From NCBI RefSeq assembly GCF_014279655.1, contig NZ_CP047946.1, positions 1,550,001-1,614,000 of the forward strand: DNA of 64,000 bases. The letters run 5' to 3'. The DNA is from Synechococcus sp. ROS8604. Lineage in GTDB: Bacteria; Cyanobacteriota; Cyanobacteriia; PCC-6307; Cyanobiaceae. This document shows, one piece after another, positions 32,659 through 42,119 of the stretch; the stretch's first letter is position 1, and every line of letters begins with the position of its first letter. A program made the translations under genes and the position numbers. Below the pieces are notes generated by a model. It did not search any database and was not told the origin of the DNA. It saw nothing but the letters and a program-made list of their open reading frames with translations.

Positions 32659-33824
32659 ACCTGAGCCTTAACCACCTCACGCATCACCTGCGCCAACCCG
32701 GCGTGCTTCTTCCTCTGGCGATCTCCGCATCTCTGCTGGTTGGAATCGGTGTGGGTCGCCAGAGCAGCCGGCCGGTCTCTGCGCCATCGGTTGCGGCGAT
32801 GGACCGTGCGGATGCCAATGGCAGCGTGGCTCTCAGCGAAGACCAGCTTCGGCGATTGGGATTGACCACTGTTCGCCCCGAACTGAGCTCGGGCACGGAA
32901 CGTCCGATCACTGGTTTTGTTGAAGCAGCAACATCGTCGCGCTCAAGCGTGGGGATGCCTGTGGCGGGACGTGTTTTACGTCTGATGGTGTCACCGGGCA
33001 CCCGTGTTCGTGCTGGCGAACCGATCGCAGAAGTCCAAAGCGCTGATGCGGCTGCTGTACGCGCCGATGCCGATGCAGCGCAGGCCACGGCGCACTCGCT
33101 CGCATACCTGTACCGCCTTGCCGAACCCATGGCACGGCAAGGTGCACTCTCGACCCAGGAGCTGGAAAGCCGCCGCATCGCCAGCGTTACAGCCGCGACG
33201 ACAGCCAGGGCAGCCGCTGCCAAGGCTTCAGCGCTAGGGAAGCCTGATGATTCAGGGCGTCTGTTGATTCGCAGTCCAATTGCCGGTCAGGTCACTGCTG
33301 TGAGCACCTCACCCGGTGCCGTCCTGTCTGTGGGGGAAGACGTGGCCCAGATCAGTGATGTCACAGGGGGTGAGCTTCGCTTCCTCGTGTCACCGGGACT
33401 CGCCACGAACATCAGGACCGGACAGCTGCTGCGCGTTCGAGCGGGAGCTCAGACGCTGCAGGCACGGGTGATCGCTGTGGCACCTGATGCGCAAACCGCC
33501 GGGCGCGTGATGCTGCTCCGCGCGCAACCTATTGATGCTCAACTCCCACCGATCGGAACAGCTATCACGGCCTTTGTGCAGATCCCATCCTCCGAGCAAC
33601 GGTTCATTGTTCCGCAGGATTCCATTGCCCTGATCAATGGATCACCGGTGGTCTTTCGCTATCAACGGGGGGCTGTGGAACAGGTTGCTGTGGTGGTGGC
33701 CCAGCAAACGGCGGGGCAAGCGGAAATCCTTCAGGGTGTTCGTCAAGGTGATGTGCTCCTGAGAGGCAACACGCAGATGTTGCGCAACGCACTGGATGCT
33801 TCCAAGGACAGCAGCCAGAACTGA
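32655..33824 (+). CDS. RND adaptor (membrane fusion protein), CusB/HlyD-type
   Basis: 389 residues from ATG 32655, overlapping the pump stop (ATGA). N-terminal membrane anchor (PGVLLPLAISASLLVGIGVG), beta-barrel/lipoyl half-motifs TSSRSSVGMPVAGRVLRLMV and IAEVQSADAAAVRADADAAQ, helical hairpin, IRSPIAGQVTAVSTSPGAVL, and a membrane-proximal end FIVPQDSIALINGSPVVFRY. It is a complete adaptor, unlike the shortened one at 28884. The next gene starts directly after its stop. Confidence 0.88.
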   Translation: MNLSLNHLTHHLRQPGVLLPLAISASLLVGIGVGRQSSRPVSAPSVAAMDRADANGSVALSEDQLRRLGLTTVRPELSSGTERPITGFVEAATSSRSSVGMPVAGRVLRLMVSPGTRVRAGEPIAEVQSADAAAVRADADAAQATAHSLAYLYRLAEPMARQGALSTQELESRRIASVTAATTARAAAAKASALGKPDDSGRLLIRSPIAGQVTAVSTSPGAVLSVGEDVAQISDVTGGELRFLVSPGLATNIRTGQLLRVRAGAQTLQARVIAVAPDAQTAGRVMLLRAQPIDAQLPPIGTAITAFVQIPSSEQRFIVPQDSIALINGSPVVFRYQRGAVEQVAVVVAQQTAGQAEILQGVRQGDVLLRGNTQMLRNALDASKDSSQN

Positions 33825-34482
33825 GTGAAGTTCAGCAACCCGATCAAACCGATGGCATCCTTGAGATGCGGTCAACTCTCTGGCTTCGCTGCGGCCGTGC
33901 TGTTCGGATGCAGCGCCCCACTGATCAGTACGTTCACGGCCAGCGGTTCGTCCCTGAGCATTGCCGGGTTGCTCTACGCAGGGACGACTCTGGCTCTGGC
34001 GATTGTTCGGCTGATGAAAGGCCGAACCCAGGATGAAAGCCCCCTCCAACGGCGTGATGCGCCTGCCTTGGCTGGGTTGATCCTTCTGGGCGGGATCGTC
34101 GGGCCCGTTGCCCTGGTTCACGGCCTGGCGCGGTTACCAGCCGCATCGAGTTCACTGTTGCTCAACCTTGAGACCGTCTTCACCCTGGCCATCGCTGTTC
34201 TGGTGGGGCGTGAACATCTCGGCAAACGCGGCGCTGCGGCAGCAGCGCTCACCATCGCTGGGGCCATCGTTCTTTCGGATGGATCACTCGGCGGTGTCAA
34301 TGCCACCGGAGCTGCCCTGATCGCTCTGGCGACCCTGGCCTGGGGGATCGACAACAACCTCAGCCAACGCCTGAGTCTGCGCGATCCGATTCAGATTGCC
34401 ACCGTCAAGGCACTGGGTGCATCGCTGCCCATGCTCGTTCTTGCCTGGGTCCTGGGGCATCCCTTTCCACCTGCCGCCGTCT
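33825..34482 (+). pseudogene. EamA-family transporter, 3' truncated
   Basis: A GTG directly follows the adaptor stop. About 216 residues of an EamA/DMT transporter (GFAAAVLFGCSAPLISTF, FTLAIAVLVGREHLG, TLAWGIDNNLSQRLSLRDP) are in frame; the family usually has about 290 residues and ten helices, so the last two or three helices are missing. The frame then runs out of register through a merR remnant and ends at 34652 in non-family sequence. The break is near 34470-34485, where merR homology begins. This marks the right junction of the copper island. Confidence 0.75.
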
Positions 34483-34681
34483 GCGGGCCATGGATCTACC
34501 GCTGGCGACGGTTGGCACTGTGCTGGGTGCACGGCGATCCGGGAATTGCACCTGCAACGATCTCCAGGCCACGATCCGCGGCAAGCTCACCGAGATTCAG
34601 CAGCGCGTCCACGAACTACAGAGCCTGGAAGCCGAACTCAACACGATGTTGAACACCTGGGAGCGCTGCGGCGGCCGTTGA
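34472..34681 (+). pseudogene. merR 3' fragment at the island's right end
   Basis: In the frame starting near 34472 the sequence reads RLRAMDLPLATVGTVLGARR, CNDLQATIRGKLTEIQQRV and NTMLNTWERCGGR, matching the C-terminal half of the MerR regulator at 23678 (RLRAMDLPLDLVKKVIQAQR and so on). It has no helix-turn-helix and no promoter. The first 170 bp are moderately diverged and more GC-rich; the last 39 bp are identical. It is a relic of a second merR gene. Confidence 0.8.
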
Positions 34682-34715
34682 TGCGTTGCGCGATCAGCGC
34701 AGTGCTCAGGCTTCG
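34643..34715 (+). repeat. 73-bp direct repeat, right copy
   Basis: Identical to 24038-24110, including the last 10 bp of the multicopper oxidase gene (TCAGGCTTCG) although no oxidase gene continues here. Similarity stops at once after 34715. The segment between the copies (24111-34642) holds the MCO operon, the two-component system and the RND pump. Confidence 0.85.
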
Positions 34716-34814
34716 GTTGAATCTGGTCTTTTGCTGCGGGTGCTCGATCGGTGATCAAGACCTGTGATCATGGGGGTGGAGCTATCGAATCCAGGGTGCG
34801 CGAGAGGCTTGGCC

Positions 34815-35984
34815 ATGAATAGTCGTGCCGACCAGTACTGGGGTTTCTGGCCGCTGCTGCCGCTGTATCCCTATGGTCAGCGCGCCACCCACGTTGAAGA
34901 GCTGATTCCTGGCCAGGTGTGGAGCTTTGAGCAGCTCCAGGGCGTCTATTACGTGGCCGTGCCGATCCGGCTCACCGTGGTGAAGGTGCCCGGTGGCTTG
35001 ATGCTGGTGAATCCGCTGCCCCCCACTGCTGAATTGCTCGCTGGCCTTAGTGCCCTGGAAGCGGAGCATGGGCCCGTGCTCTCGATCGTGTTGCCCACCG
35101 CATCCGGTCTGGAGCACAAGCTTCCGCTCGGCCCGCTCGCACGCGCCTTCCCCAGGGCTGATGTCTGGGTCTGCCCAGGGCAGTGGAGTTTTCCAGTGCA
35201 ACTTCCCCTGAGCTGGCTCGGGGTGCCGGCAGCACGCACCAAAGTTTTGCTCACGGATGGTGTGCCCCATCCCGAGATCTGCCAATGGATTTCGCTTGGC
35301 CCCCTCGATCTCGGTGTTGGCCGCTTTCAGGAGATCAGTTGCCTGCATCAACCCAGCGGCGCCCTGTTGATTACCGATGCCCTGGTGGGCATTCACGTCT
35401 CACCACCCGCGATCTTTGATCGCGATCCCACCCCCTTGCTGTTTCATGCGCGCGATCGGGGTGATCAACCCCTGAATGATTCCCCCGAGGCTCGCCGTCG
35501 TGGCTGGGCCCGGTTGGTGCTGTTTGCCTCCTATCTGCGGCCCCATTGCCTGCGCGTGCCACCGATCGCCGAGCTGTTGCGCCACGCCTTCCGGCCAGGG
35601 TTACGGTCGTGGAAAGCCCACTTCGGGGTGTATCCCTTCGATTGGCAAACCGGCTGGCGTGACGATGCTGCAGCCTTGATGGGGGAGGAAACCGCCAAGT
35701 TGCAGGTGGCTCCAGTGCTGGAACGGCTGGTGTTACCGCGAGCCCAACAGGCGATCAACGCCTGGCTTGAAAAACTGGAATCCCATGCGGATCTGCGCTG
35801 GTTGATCCCGGCGCATTACAGCGCGCCGCTTGCCTTTAGCGCGCAACATGCATCCGCTTTGCGATCGGAATTGCAACAGAAAAATTGGGCACCCAATGAA
35901 GGCAATTGGAGCTTCCTCAGTGGTATCGATCAGCGGCTTTTAGAGCTTGGAGTTGTACCAGAAGAACCATTAAAAAAAGACTGA
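34815..35984 (+). CDS. DUF4336 protein
   Basis: 389 residues from ATG 34815; the frame is open upstream but the family starts here. It begins MNSRADQYWGFWPLLPLYPY and continues LIPGQVWSFEQLQGVYYVAV, the metallo-beta-lactamase-like DUF4336 fold, common in cyanobacteria and plants and without proven function (VLPTASGLEHKLPLGPLARA, VLLTDGVPHPEICQW). Its residues 5-16 are the peptide motif found in every copy of the dispersed repeat. It lies 100 bp right of the island's 73-bp repeat. Confidence 0.85.
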   Translation: MNSRADQYWGFWPLLPLYPYGQRATHVEELIPGQVWSFEQLQGVYYVAVPIRLTVVKVPGGLMLVNPLPPTAELLAGLSALEAEHGPVLSIVLPTASGLEHKLPLGPLARAFPRADVWVCPGQWSFPVQLPLSWLGVPAARTKVLLTDGVPHPEICQWISLGPLDLGVGRFQEISCLHQPSGALLITDALVGIHVSPPAIFDRDPTPLLFHARDRGDQPLNDSPEARRRGWARLVLFASYLRPHCLRVPPIAELLRHAFRPGLRSWKAHFGVYPFDWQTGWRDDAAALMGEETAKLQVAPVLERLVLPRAQQAINAWLEKLESHADLRWLIPAHYSAPLAFSAQHASALRSELQQKNWAPNEGNWSFLSGIDQRLLELGVVPEEPLKKD

Positions 35985-36067
35985 TTTTTACAAACCAGTC
36001 CATCAATTACGCAATTTTAAAGTCTTTGAAACAGACGGATTGGCCACTTTGAACTAAGAAAAAATGC

Positions 36068-36421
36068 TTAAAGATTGAGATCGTCGTCTGGATTCACGGC
36101 CATTTCATCGTCAGCGAAAAGCGTTTCCTCTAACTCCTTACGCTGCTCCATCTGGCGCAAGAAATAGCCCGTCATCATCGCGGATGCCAGCATGTTGGCC
36201 AAATTGTCTCGATTGGCCGTCACCTTGACCTCAAATTGCTCACCGGGAAGCATGCCCAGCAAACCCTGAACGTTGTGGCGAATAATGTCTTGAATATCGT
36301 TACTGGCAGAACGGGCTACACGCTGCAACACGTCCGGCGATTGGTCCTGGAGGTATTGGATCAAGCCGTTAACGGGCTGGCCATCCTGGCTATCCGTGGT
36401 TAGGAACTCTGGATTGAACAT
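36068..36421 (-). CDS. DUF760 protein
   Basis: 117 residues from ATG 36421; a GTG nine bases upstream (MGRM) is possible. It begins MFNPEFLTTDSQDGQPVNGL and contains NDIQDIIRHNVQGLLGMLPG and NLANMLASAMMTGYFLRQME, the typical DUF760 core. It ends in an acidic tail. The family is found in cyanobacteria and chloroplasts (one plant homologue modulates chloroplast protein turnover); its role here is unknown. Confidence 0.85.
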   Translation of the reverse strand: MFNPEFLTTDSQDGQPVNGLIQYLQDQSPDVLQRVARSASNDIQDIIRHNVQGLLGMLPGEQFEVKVTANRDNLANMLASAMMTGYFLRQMEQRKELEETLFADDEMAVNPDDDLNL

Positions 36422-36436
36422 CCTGCCCACCTGTCG

Positions 36437-37081
36437 TCAGTCATTAGACCCTATCGCAGCTGCTATCTGGGGCACCTCCGAATCTTGGTGTGAGAACCGA
36501 ATCGGACCGAACCGGTTTAAGGGCCAATAACGCCACACCGCGGTGCCAATCACCCGCTCATCAGGTAGCGCTCCCCATACATGGGAATCAAGGCTGGCAT
36601 TACGGTTGTCACCCAGCACCCAGTACTGCCCCTGGGGAACAGTGAGAGGCCCCTGGTCGTACTCCATCTCCGCAGGCTTCCAGTCTTCTGGCACAGGGAT
36701 GTTGTTGCGCAGCAACGCGCCGTCTCGCACTTCAATCGTGTCGCCCGGGCGGCCCACCACACGCTTGATCAAAGCAGCATTGGCGTCGTAGCCAGCCTCT
36801 ACGAGCTGGGGGGGGACCGCAAACACCACGATTTGATCCAGGCCAATCGGTTTGTGCCGTTGACGGTTCAGTTTGGGCGTGATTTTTTCCACCAAGATCC
36901 GGTCTTGCAACTGCAAGGTGGGCAACATCGAACCGGAGGGAATCCAGCGGGGTTCGATCACCTGCCAACGCAGGAGCAGGGCCAACACCATCCACACCAG
37001 CAGGCCTATCCAACTGTTGCGCTTGGGTTCTGAGTTGGGAGTGGGTGCCATGGCAGGTTCTGCGTTAGCCGAGGATCGCAT
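36437..37081 (-). CDS. lepB: Signal peptidase I
   Basis: 214 residues. One N-terminal membrane helix (WIGLLVWMVLALLLRWQ), then catalytic Ser in PSGSMLPTLQL, Lys in LIKRVVGRPGDTIEVRDG, and box E GDNRNASLDSHVWG. It removes signal peptides at the periplasmic or lumenal face of the membranes. Start MRSSANAEPAMAP at 37081; the second Met (residue 11) is an alternative. Divergent from menD. Confidence 0.92.
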   Translation of the reverse strand: MRSSANAEPAMAPTPNSEPKRNSWIGLLVWMVLALLLRWQVIEPRWIPSGSMLPTLQLQDRILVEKITPKLNRQRHKPIGLDQIVVFAVPPQLVEAGYDANAALIKRVVGRPGDTIEVRDGALLRNNIPVPEDWKPAEMEYDQGPLTVPQGQYWVLGDNRNASLDSHVWGALPDERVIGTAVWRYWPLNRFGPIRFSHQDSEVPQIAAAIGSND

Positions 37082-37137
37082 TAGCCATCACCACTCCCCT
37101 GACGCAGGCCCTCACCAATCTGCAGGCTGCTGTCCTG

Positions 37138-38871
37138 TTGCTGCAGACCCTTCAGCAACAGGGTCTGCGCCACGTGGTGCTTTGTCCTGGCAGTCGCTCA
37201 GGCCCCTTAGCTCTTGCGGCCGCTGGCTTGCAGCGTGCTGGATTGATCACGCTCAGCACGGCAATCGATGAGCGCTCTGCTGGGTTTCATGCTCTTGGTC
37301 GCTCCAACGCCTCGGGTGTTGCCACGGCCGTCATCACCACCTCCGGAACGGCGGTGGCCAATCTTCTCCCAGCAGCCGTAGAAGCGGATCGCTCCAGCCA
37401 GCCCCTGCTGCTGATCAGCGCCGATCGGCCCCTAAGGCTCAAAAACAAAGGGGCCAATCAAACTGTGAATCAGGAAGCCTTTTTGATTCCGGTCTGCCGC
37501 TGGTGCGGATCAGGACCGTTGGATGGCCTCAACGCAGGGATGGAGCAGGAGCTGCAAGCCCTGGCTGAGAACGCCTGGCGGCATCTGCATCAGCAGCCCG
37601 GACCTGTGCATCTCAACGTTCCCTTTGAAGAGCCCCTGCTCCCGGATCTGAATCAGCAGAACGCGTTTTGGAGCCAGTGGAAACGCACAGAGCCTGAGTC
37701 CATCACCCCCAACCCAGAGCTCTGGAAGCCCACCAGCCACTCCGCGGCACCTGCCCTCGATCCTGATCAACCAGGAGTGGTCGTTGCCGGACCCTGGCGA
37801 GGATTAAGTGCCACGCTTGCGCCCTACCAACAGGCCCTCACCGCCTTTCAGAAACGCAGTGGCTGGCCTGTACTCGCCGATCCCCTCGCAGCGATCCCAA
37901 ACGGCTTAGGGGGCGTGATTCGCTCTTGGGATCTGCTGCTCCCCAATGGTTTAAGCCAGCTGCCCGCCAACGCCCAGGTGCTGCGCCTGGGCTCGATGCC
38001 GGCCAGTCGACGCCTCGAGGCCTGGCTAGCGAGCCAGCAAGGGCCACAACTTCTGATCACAGAAGGTGATCCACGGCCCCTCGATCCGCTCGACGTCGCC
38101 CAGCAATGGAGCAGCGGCCTAGCGCAGTGGTGGCAACAGCTCAGCCCCCAGCTCAATCGCTCTCCTGCTGAGGCCTCGGCTGGCGCACAGCAAACACGGT
38201 CGCTGCTCAACGGCTGGGAAAACGCAGACGCTGCTGTTGGCAAGCGCCTCTCGGCCCTGCTGCCGATCCAGGGAGCCGCCAATGAACCCGCCTTGATGCT
38301 GGCCTTAGCGCAGCTGTTGCCAGCTGCGCTGCCTGTGATGCTCGCTGCCAGCAGTCCAGTGCGTGATTGGCAAGCCTTTGCCGCAGGCGATACCGGGAGC
38401 CGGCGCTGTTTCAGCTTTCGGGGTGCCTCCGGCATCGATGGCACCCTCTCCCTGGCCCTGGGTCTAGCGGCCGAGCTCGGTCCAACGGTGTTGATCACAG
38501 GTGATTTAGCGCTGTTGCATGACAGCAACGGCTGGCTCCTGGCCAGCGCTAACCAGCTGCCCTTGTTCGTGCTGTTGATCGACAACGCCGGCGGCGGCAT
38601 TTTCGAACAACTGCCCATCGAAACCACCCCCAGCGATGGCTTTGATCAGCTGTTTGCCATGCCCCAACGGGTGGACCCCCTCGCTCTGGCCGCAGCCCAT
38701 TCCATCCCCGTGCGTCAGCTCGCCTGCCTCGACGATCTCCCCACCGCCCTGGAATGGGGGTTGGATAGATCTGGACCAGCACTCCTGAGGGTGTGCACCG
38801 ATCGCCGCAGCGACGCCCAGCTTCGCCGCAATCTGCGTGAGGCGTTACAACAGGATTCCAGCCTTTCCTGA
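37138..38871 (+). CDS. menD: MenD, SEPHCHC synthase
   Basis: 577 residues from TTG 37138. The family sequence continues upstream in frame without a stop to 37066 ([16 protein letters not shown]), so the true start is probably further left at a non-ATG codon, for example CTG 37099; no ATG, GTG or TTG is available there. ThDP enzyme: [22 protein letters not shown] (catalytic Glu), then [14 protein letters not shown] and [14 protein letters not shown] (ThDP/Mg site). It joins isochorismate and 2-oxoglutarate in phylloquinone synthesis and precedes menB by 5 bp. Confidence 0.92.
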   Translation: MLQTLQQQGLRHVVLCPGSRSGPLALAAAGLQRAGLITLSTAIDERSAGFHALGRSNASGVATAVITTSGTAVANLLPAAVEADRSSQPLLLISADRPLRLKNKGANQTVNQEAFLIPVCRWCGSGPLDGLNAGMEQELQALAENAWRHLHQQPGPVHLNVPFEEPLLPDLNQQNAFWSQWKRTEPESITPNPELWKPTSHSAAPALDPDQPGVVVAGPWRGLSATLAPYQQALTAFQKRSGWPVLADPLAAIPNGLGGVIRSWDLLLPNGLSQLPANAQVLRLGSMPASRRLEAWLASQQGPQLLITEGDPRPLDPLDVAQQWSSGLAQWWQQLSPQLNRSPAEASAGAQQTRSLLNGWENADAAVGKRLSALLPIQGAANEPALMLALAQLLPAALPVMLAASSPVRDWQAFAAGDTGSRRCFSFRGASGIDGTLSLALGLAAELGPTVLITGDLALLHDSNGWLLASANQLPLFVLLIDNAGGGIFEQLPIETTPSDGFDQLFAMPQRVDPLALAAAHSIPVRQLACLDDLPTALEWGLDRSGPALLRVCTDRRSDAQLRRNLREALQQDSSLS

Positions 38872-38876
38872 TCGCC

Positions 38877-39752
38877 ATGCCAGAGCCCGTCATCCGGCAG
38901 GTGCTCCCTGGATCCAGCGGAGTGAACTGGCAGCCCTGGGGAACCTACGAAGATGTGCTGCTGGATCGCTGTGATGAGGGCATTGCCCGGCTAGCGATCA
39001 ATCGACCCACCAAGCGCAACGCCTTCCGGCCTCGAACGGTGTCGGAGCTCTGTGACGCCTTTGCCCGGATCCGCGATGACAGCCGCATCGGCGTGGTGCT
39101 GCTCACCGGTGTGGGCCCCGCCGCCGATGGGGGCTACGCCTTTTGTTCAGGTGGTGATCAAAGCGTGCGCGGCGATGGGGGCTATCTCGACGAAACAGGC
39201 CTGCCCCGCCTCAACGTGCTCGACCTTCAACGCATCATTCGCAGCCTGCCCAAGGTGGTGATCGCTCTGGTGGCGGGGTATGCAATCGGTGGCGGTCAGG
39301 TGCTGCATCTGCTCTGCGACCTCAGCCTGGCGGCAGAGAACGCTGTGTTTGGTCAAACCGGGCCACGGGTTGGCAGTTTTGATGGCGGCTTTGGTGCCGG
39401 CTATCTGGCTCGCGTGGTGGGCCAGCGCAAAGCCAAGGAGATCTGGTTTCTCTGCCGTCAATACGGCGCCGACGAGGCCCTAGGCATGAGCCTTGTGAAT
39501 GCGGTGGTTCCCCTAGAAGCTCTCGAGGCCGAAGGGGTGCGTTGGGCCAGAGAGGTGCTGCAACACAGCCCAACGGCGATTCGCTGCCTCAAAGCAGCGT
39601 TCAATGCAGAAACCGATGGCTTAGCTGGCATCCAGGAATTGGCCGGACAGGCCACCCATCTGTTTTATCGAACCGAGGAGGGCCAGGAGGGCCGCAATGC
39701 CTTCCTGGAGAAGCGCAATCCAGATTTTTCCGACACGCCATGGCTGCCTTAG
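38877..39752 (+). CDS. menB: MenB, 1,4-dihydroxy-2-naphthoyl-CoA synthase
   Basis: 291 residues, ATG 38877. Crotonase fold: [15 protein letters not shown], the MenB-specific [34 protein letters not shown] (oxyanion hole), [15 protein letters not shown] and the terminal [16 protein letters not shown]. It cyclises o-succinylbenzoyl-CoA to the naphthoquinone ring of phylloquinone used in photosystem I. Co-transcribed with menD. Confidence 0.95.
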   Translation: MPEPVIRQVLPGSSGVNWQPWGTYEDVLLDRCDEGIARLAINRPTKRNAFRPRTVSELCDAFARIRDDSRIGVVLLTGVGPAADGGYAFCSGGDQSVRGDGGYLDETGLPRLNVLDLQRIIRSLPKVVIALVAGYAIGGGQVLHLLCDLSLAAENAVFGQTGPRVGSFDGGFGAGYLARVVGQRKAKEIWFLCRQYGADEALGMSLVNAVVPLEALEAEGVRWAREVLQHSPTAIRCLKAAFNAETDGLAGIQELAGQATHLFYRTEEGQEGRNAFLEKRNPDFSDTPWLP

Positions 39753-39795
39753 CCACAGAAGTCGCTAAAAAAAGAAAGCTGTTTTGCCCCATCGG

Positions 39796-40485
39796 ATGCG
39801 GTTTCAAAAGCGTGCTCAGTTGATGCCTGCTGCGCTGCTCACCGCCTCGCTGCTCGTCGCAGCGGCAGGAATGGCCTCAGCACAAGAGGTTGGCGAAACC
39901 CTGCGAACAGAGGTGAAGGGCGAGATTTTGCTGGAGGCTCCAGAGGAGAGTCCAAAACGCAAATCCGATCCAATCCCGCCCCTCGCCATTCCAGTGAGCG
40001 ATGCCGCCTCATTGGCCCGTGTACCCGCCGATGTAATGGAGCGCGATGGGCTCCAGCTCGTGCTCGACCGCAAGCACCATCAATTGTTGGTGTTGAGGGA
40101 TGGCCGAATGACACGCCGCTATCCAGCGGCGGTAGGCACCACAGGCTGGGAGACCCCTGCCGGACGCTTCCGGGTGTTTGAAAAGGTGAAGGAACCTGTG
40201 TGGACCCATCCGGTGAGCGGTGACCTTGTGGAGGCTGAAAGCGAAAAAAACCCACTGGGATCACGCTGGATTGGCTTCTACCGCGATTGCAAGGGGCGCT
40301 CGGGCTGGGACGGGGAGCAATACCTGGATATCAATGGCTGCACCGTGGCCGGGTTCCACGGAACGCCCTATCGCTGGACCGTTGGCCGGGCTGTTTCCCA
40401 CGGCTGCGTACGCCTGTATGAAGAGAACGTTCAGGAGGTATTCGATCTCGTGAGGGTGGGGACACAGGTGACCGTGCTCCCTTGA
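39796..40485 (+). CDS. L,D-transpeptidase (YkuD)
   Basis: 229 residues from ATG 39796 (an upstream in-frame TTG adds four). Signal peptide MPAALLTASLLVAAAGMASA, a short Pro/Glu linker, then YkuD: LVLDRKHHQLLVLRDGRMTR, TPAGRFRVFEKV, and the catalytic block HGTPYRWTVGRAVSHGCVRL with Cys and His. It makes 3-3 cross-links in peptidoglycan or attaches proteins to it. Alone between menB and glgA. Confidence 0.88.
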   Translation: MRFQKRAQLMPAALLTASLLVAAAGMASAQEVGETLRTEVKGEILLEAPEESPKRKSDPIPPLAIPVSDAASLARVPADVMERDGLQLVLDRKHHQLLVLRDGRMTRRYPAAVGTTGWETPAGRFRVFEKVKEPVWTHPVSGDLVEAESEKNPLGSRWIGFYRDCKGRSGWDGEQYLDINGCTVAGFHGTPYRWTVGRAVSHGCVRLYEENVQEVFDLVRVGTQVTVLP

Positions 40486-40544
40486 AAGCGATCACAAGGC
40501 GGTTATGCGTCTAAAGTCTCGCGGCTTCTCAGGTTTGATCGTCC

Positions 40545-42101
40545 ATGCGCGTGCTGTTTGCCGCCGCCGAATGCGCCCCGATGGTGAAAGTCGGTGGGAT
40601 GGGCGATGTGGTCGGATCCCTTCCCCCGGCATTGAAGGCTCTGGGGCACGATGTGCGCTTGATCATGCCGGGATACGGCAAGCTCTGGTCCCGACTCGAC
40701 ATCCCTACGGAACCAATCTGGCGAGGCCAGACCATGGGGACCGATTTCGCGGTTTTTGAAACCCGCCATCCCACCAATGGCCTCACCATCTACCTCGTCG
40801 GACATCCGGTTTTTGATCCGGAACGGATCTATGGCGGAGAAGATGAGGATTGGCGCTTCACCTTTTTTGCCAGTGCTGCGGCTGAATTTTCCTGGAACGT
40901 CTGGAAGCCGAATGTTCTCCATTGCCATGACTGGCACACCGGGATGATTCCGGTCTGGATGCACCAGGACCCTGAAATCAGCACCGTCTTCACCATCCAC
41001 AACCTGAAATACCAGGGCCCCTGGCGCTGGAAGCTCGACCGGATGACCTGGTGCCCTTGGTACATGCAAGGCGACCACACCATGGCTGCTGCCCTGCTCT
41101 ACGCCGATGGCGTGAATGCGGTGTCTCCCACCTACTCCAGAGAGATCCGCACCTCGGAATACGGCGAAAAGCTGGATGGGTTGCTCAATTACATCTCCGG
41201 CAAGCTGCGCGGCATCCTCAACGGCATTGATCTTGAGGCCTGGAATCCAGCCACCGATCGGGCCTTACCCGCCACCTTCAGTGCCGATGATTTGTCCGGT
41301 CGCGCCCGCAACAAACAGGTGCTCCAGGAGCGCATGGGGCTTGAAGTCAGGCCAGATGCCTATCTGCTGGGCATGGTGAGCCGTCTGGTTGATCAAAAAG
41401 GCGTCGATCTGCTGTTGCAAGTAGCCGATCGATTGCTCGCCTACACCGACACCCAAATCGTGGTGCTCGGCACCGGTGATCGCGGCTTGGAGTCCGGTCT
41501 TTGGCAGATGGCCTCCCGCCATCCAGGACGCGTGTCGGTGTTCCTCACCTACGACGACGACCTCTCGCGCTTGATTTACGCGGGCAGTGACGCCTTTCTG
41601 ATGCCCAGTCGGTTTGAGCCCTGTGGCATCAGCCAATTGCTCGCCATGCGCTACGGATGCGTGCCGGTGGTGCGCAAAGTGGGTGGTTTGGTCGATACGG
41701 TTCCTCCTCACGATCCAGCACAACAAAGCGGCACGGGCTTCTGCTTCGATCGATTCGATCCCGTGGATTTCTTCACCGCCCTCGTGCGCTCCTGGGAAGC
41801 GTTCCGCCATCAAGACAGCTGGCGCGAGCTGCAGCGACGGGGCATGGAGCAGGACTACAGCTGGGCGCGTTCCGCCCTGGAATACGACCAGATGTACCGG
41901 GAGGTCTGTGGCCTCAAGGAGCCAGGTCCCGATGCCGCTGCCGTGGAACAGTTCTCCCAAGGCCAGGATGCCGATCCCTCCTTGGACCCAGGCCAACGCG
42001 AAGCCCCCACCAGCCCCCCTGAACAACCCAACGAAGATGTGGCTAAAGGACCCGGCTCACGCAACCCATTAGCCAGACTGTTTGGTGGTCAGCGACGCTG
42101 A
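40545..42101 (+). CDS. glgA: Glycogen synthase
   Basis: 518 residues. GT5 fold: ADP-glucose loop [16 protein letters not shown] at residues 15-30, [29 protein letters not shown] and the catalytic [15 protein letters not shown]. An acidic, Pro/Gln-rich tail of about 55 residues follows the family end (from about residue 460), typical of marine picocyanobacterial GlgA. It extends glycogen from ADP-glucose. Clean ATG. Confidence 0.95.
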   Translation: MRVLFAAAECAPMVKVGGMGDVVGSLPPALKALGHDVRLIMPGYGKLWSRLDIPTEPIWRGQTMGTDFAVFETRHPTNGLTIYLVGHPVFDPERIYGGEDEDWRFTFFASAAAEFSWNVWKPNVLHCHDWHTGMIPVWMHQDPEISTVFTIHNLKYQGPWRWKLDRMTWCPWYMQGDHTMAAALLYADGVNAVSPTYSREIRTSEYGEKLDGLLNYISGKLRGILNGIDLEAWNPATDRALPATFSADDLSGRARNKQVLQERMGLEVRPDAYLLGMVSRLVDQKGVDLLLQVADRLLAYTDTQIVVLGTGDRGLESGLWQMASRHPGRVSVFLTYDDDLSRLIYAGSDAFLMPSRFEPCGISQLLAMRYGCVPVVRKVGGLVDTVPPHDPAQQSGTGFCFDRFDPVDFFTALVRSWEAFRHQDSWRELQRRGMEQDYSWARSALEYDQMYREVCGLKEPGPDAAAVEQFSQGQDADPSLDPGQREAPTSPPEQPNEDVAKGPGSRNPLARLFGGQRR

Positions 42102-42119
42102 TGCTGCAGGCAAGCACGA

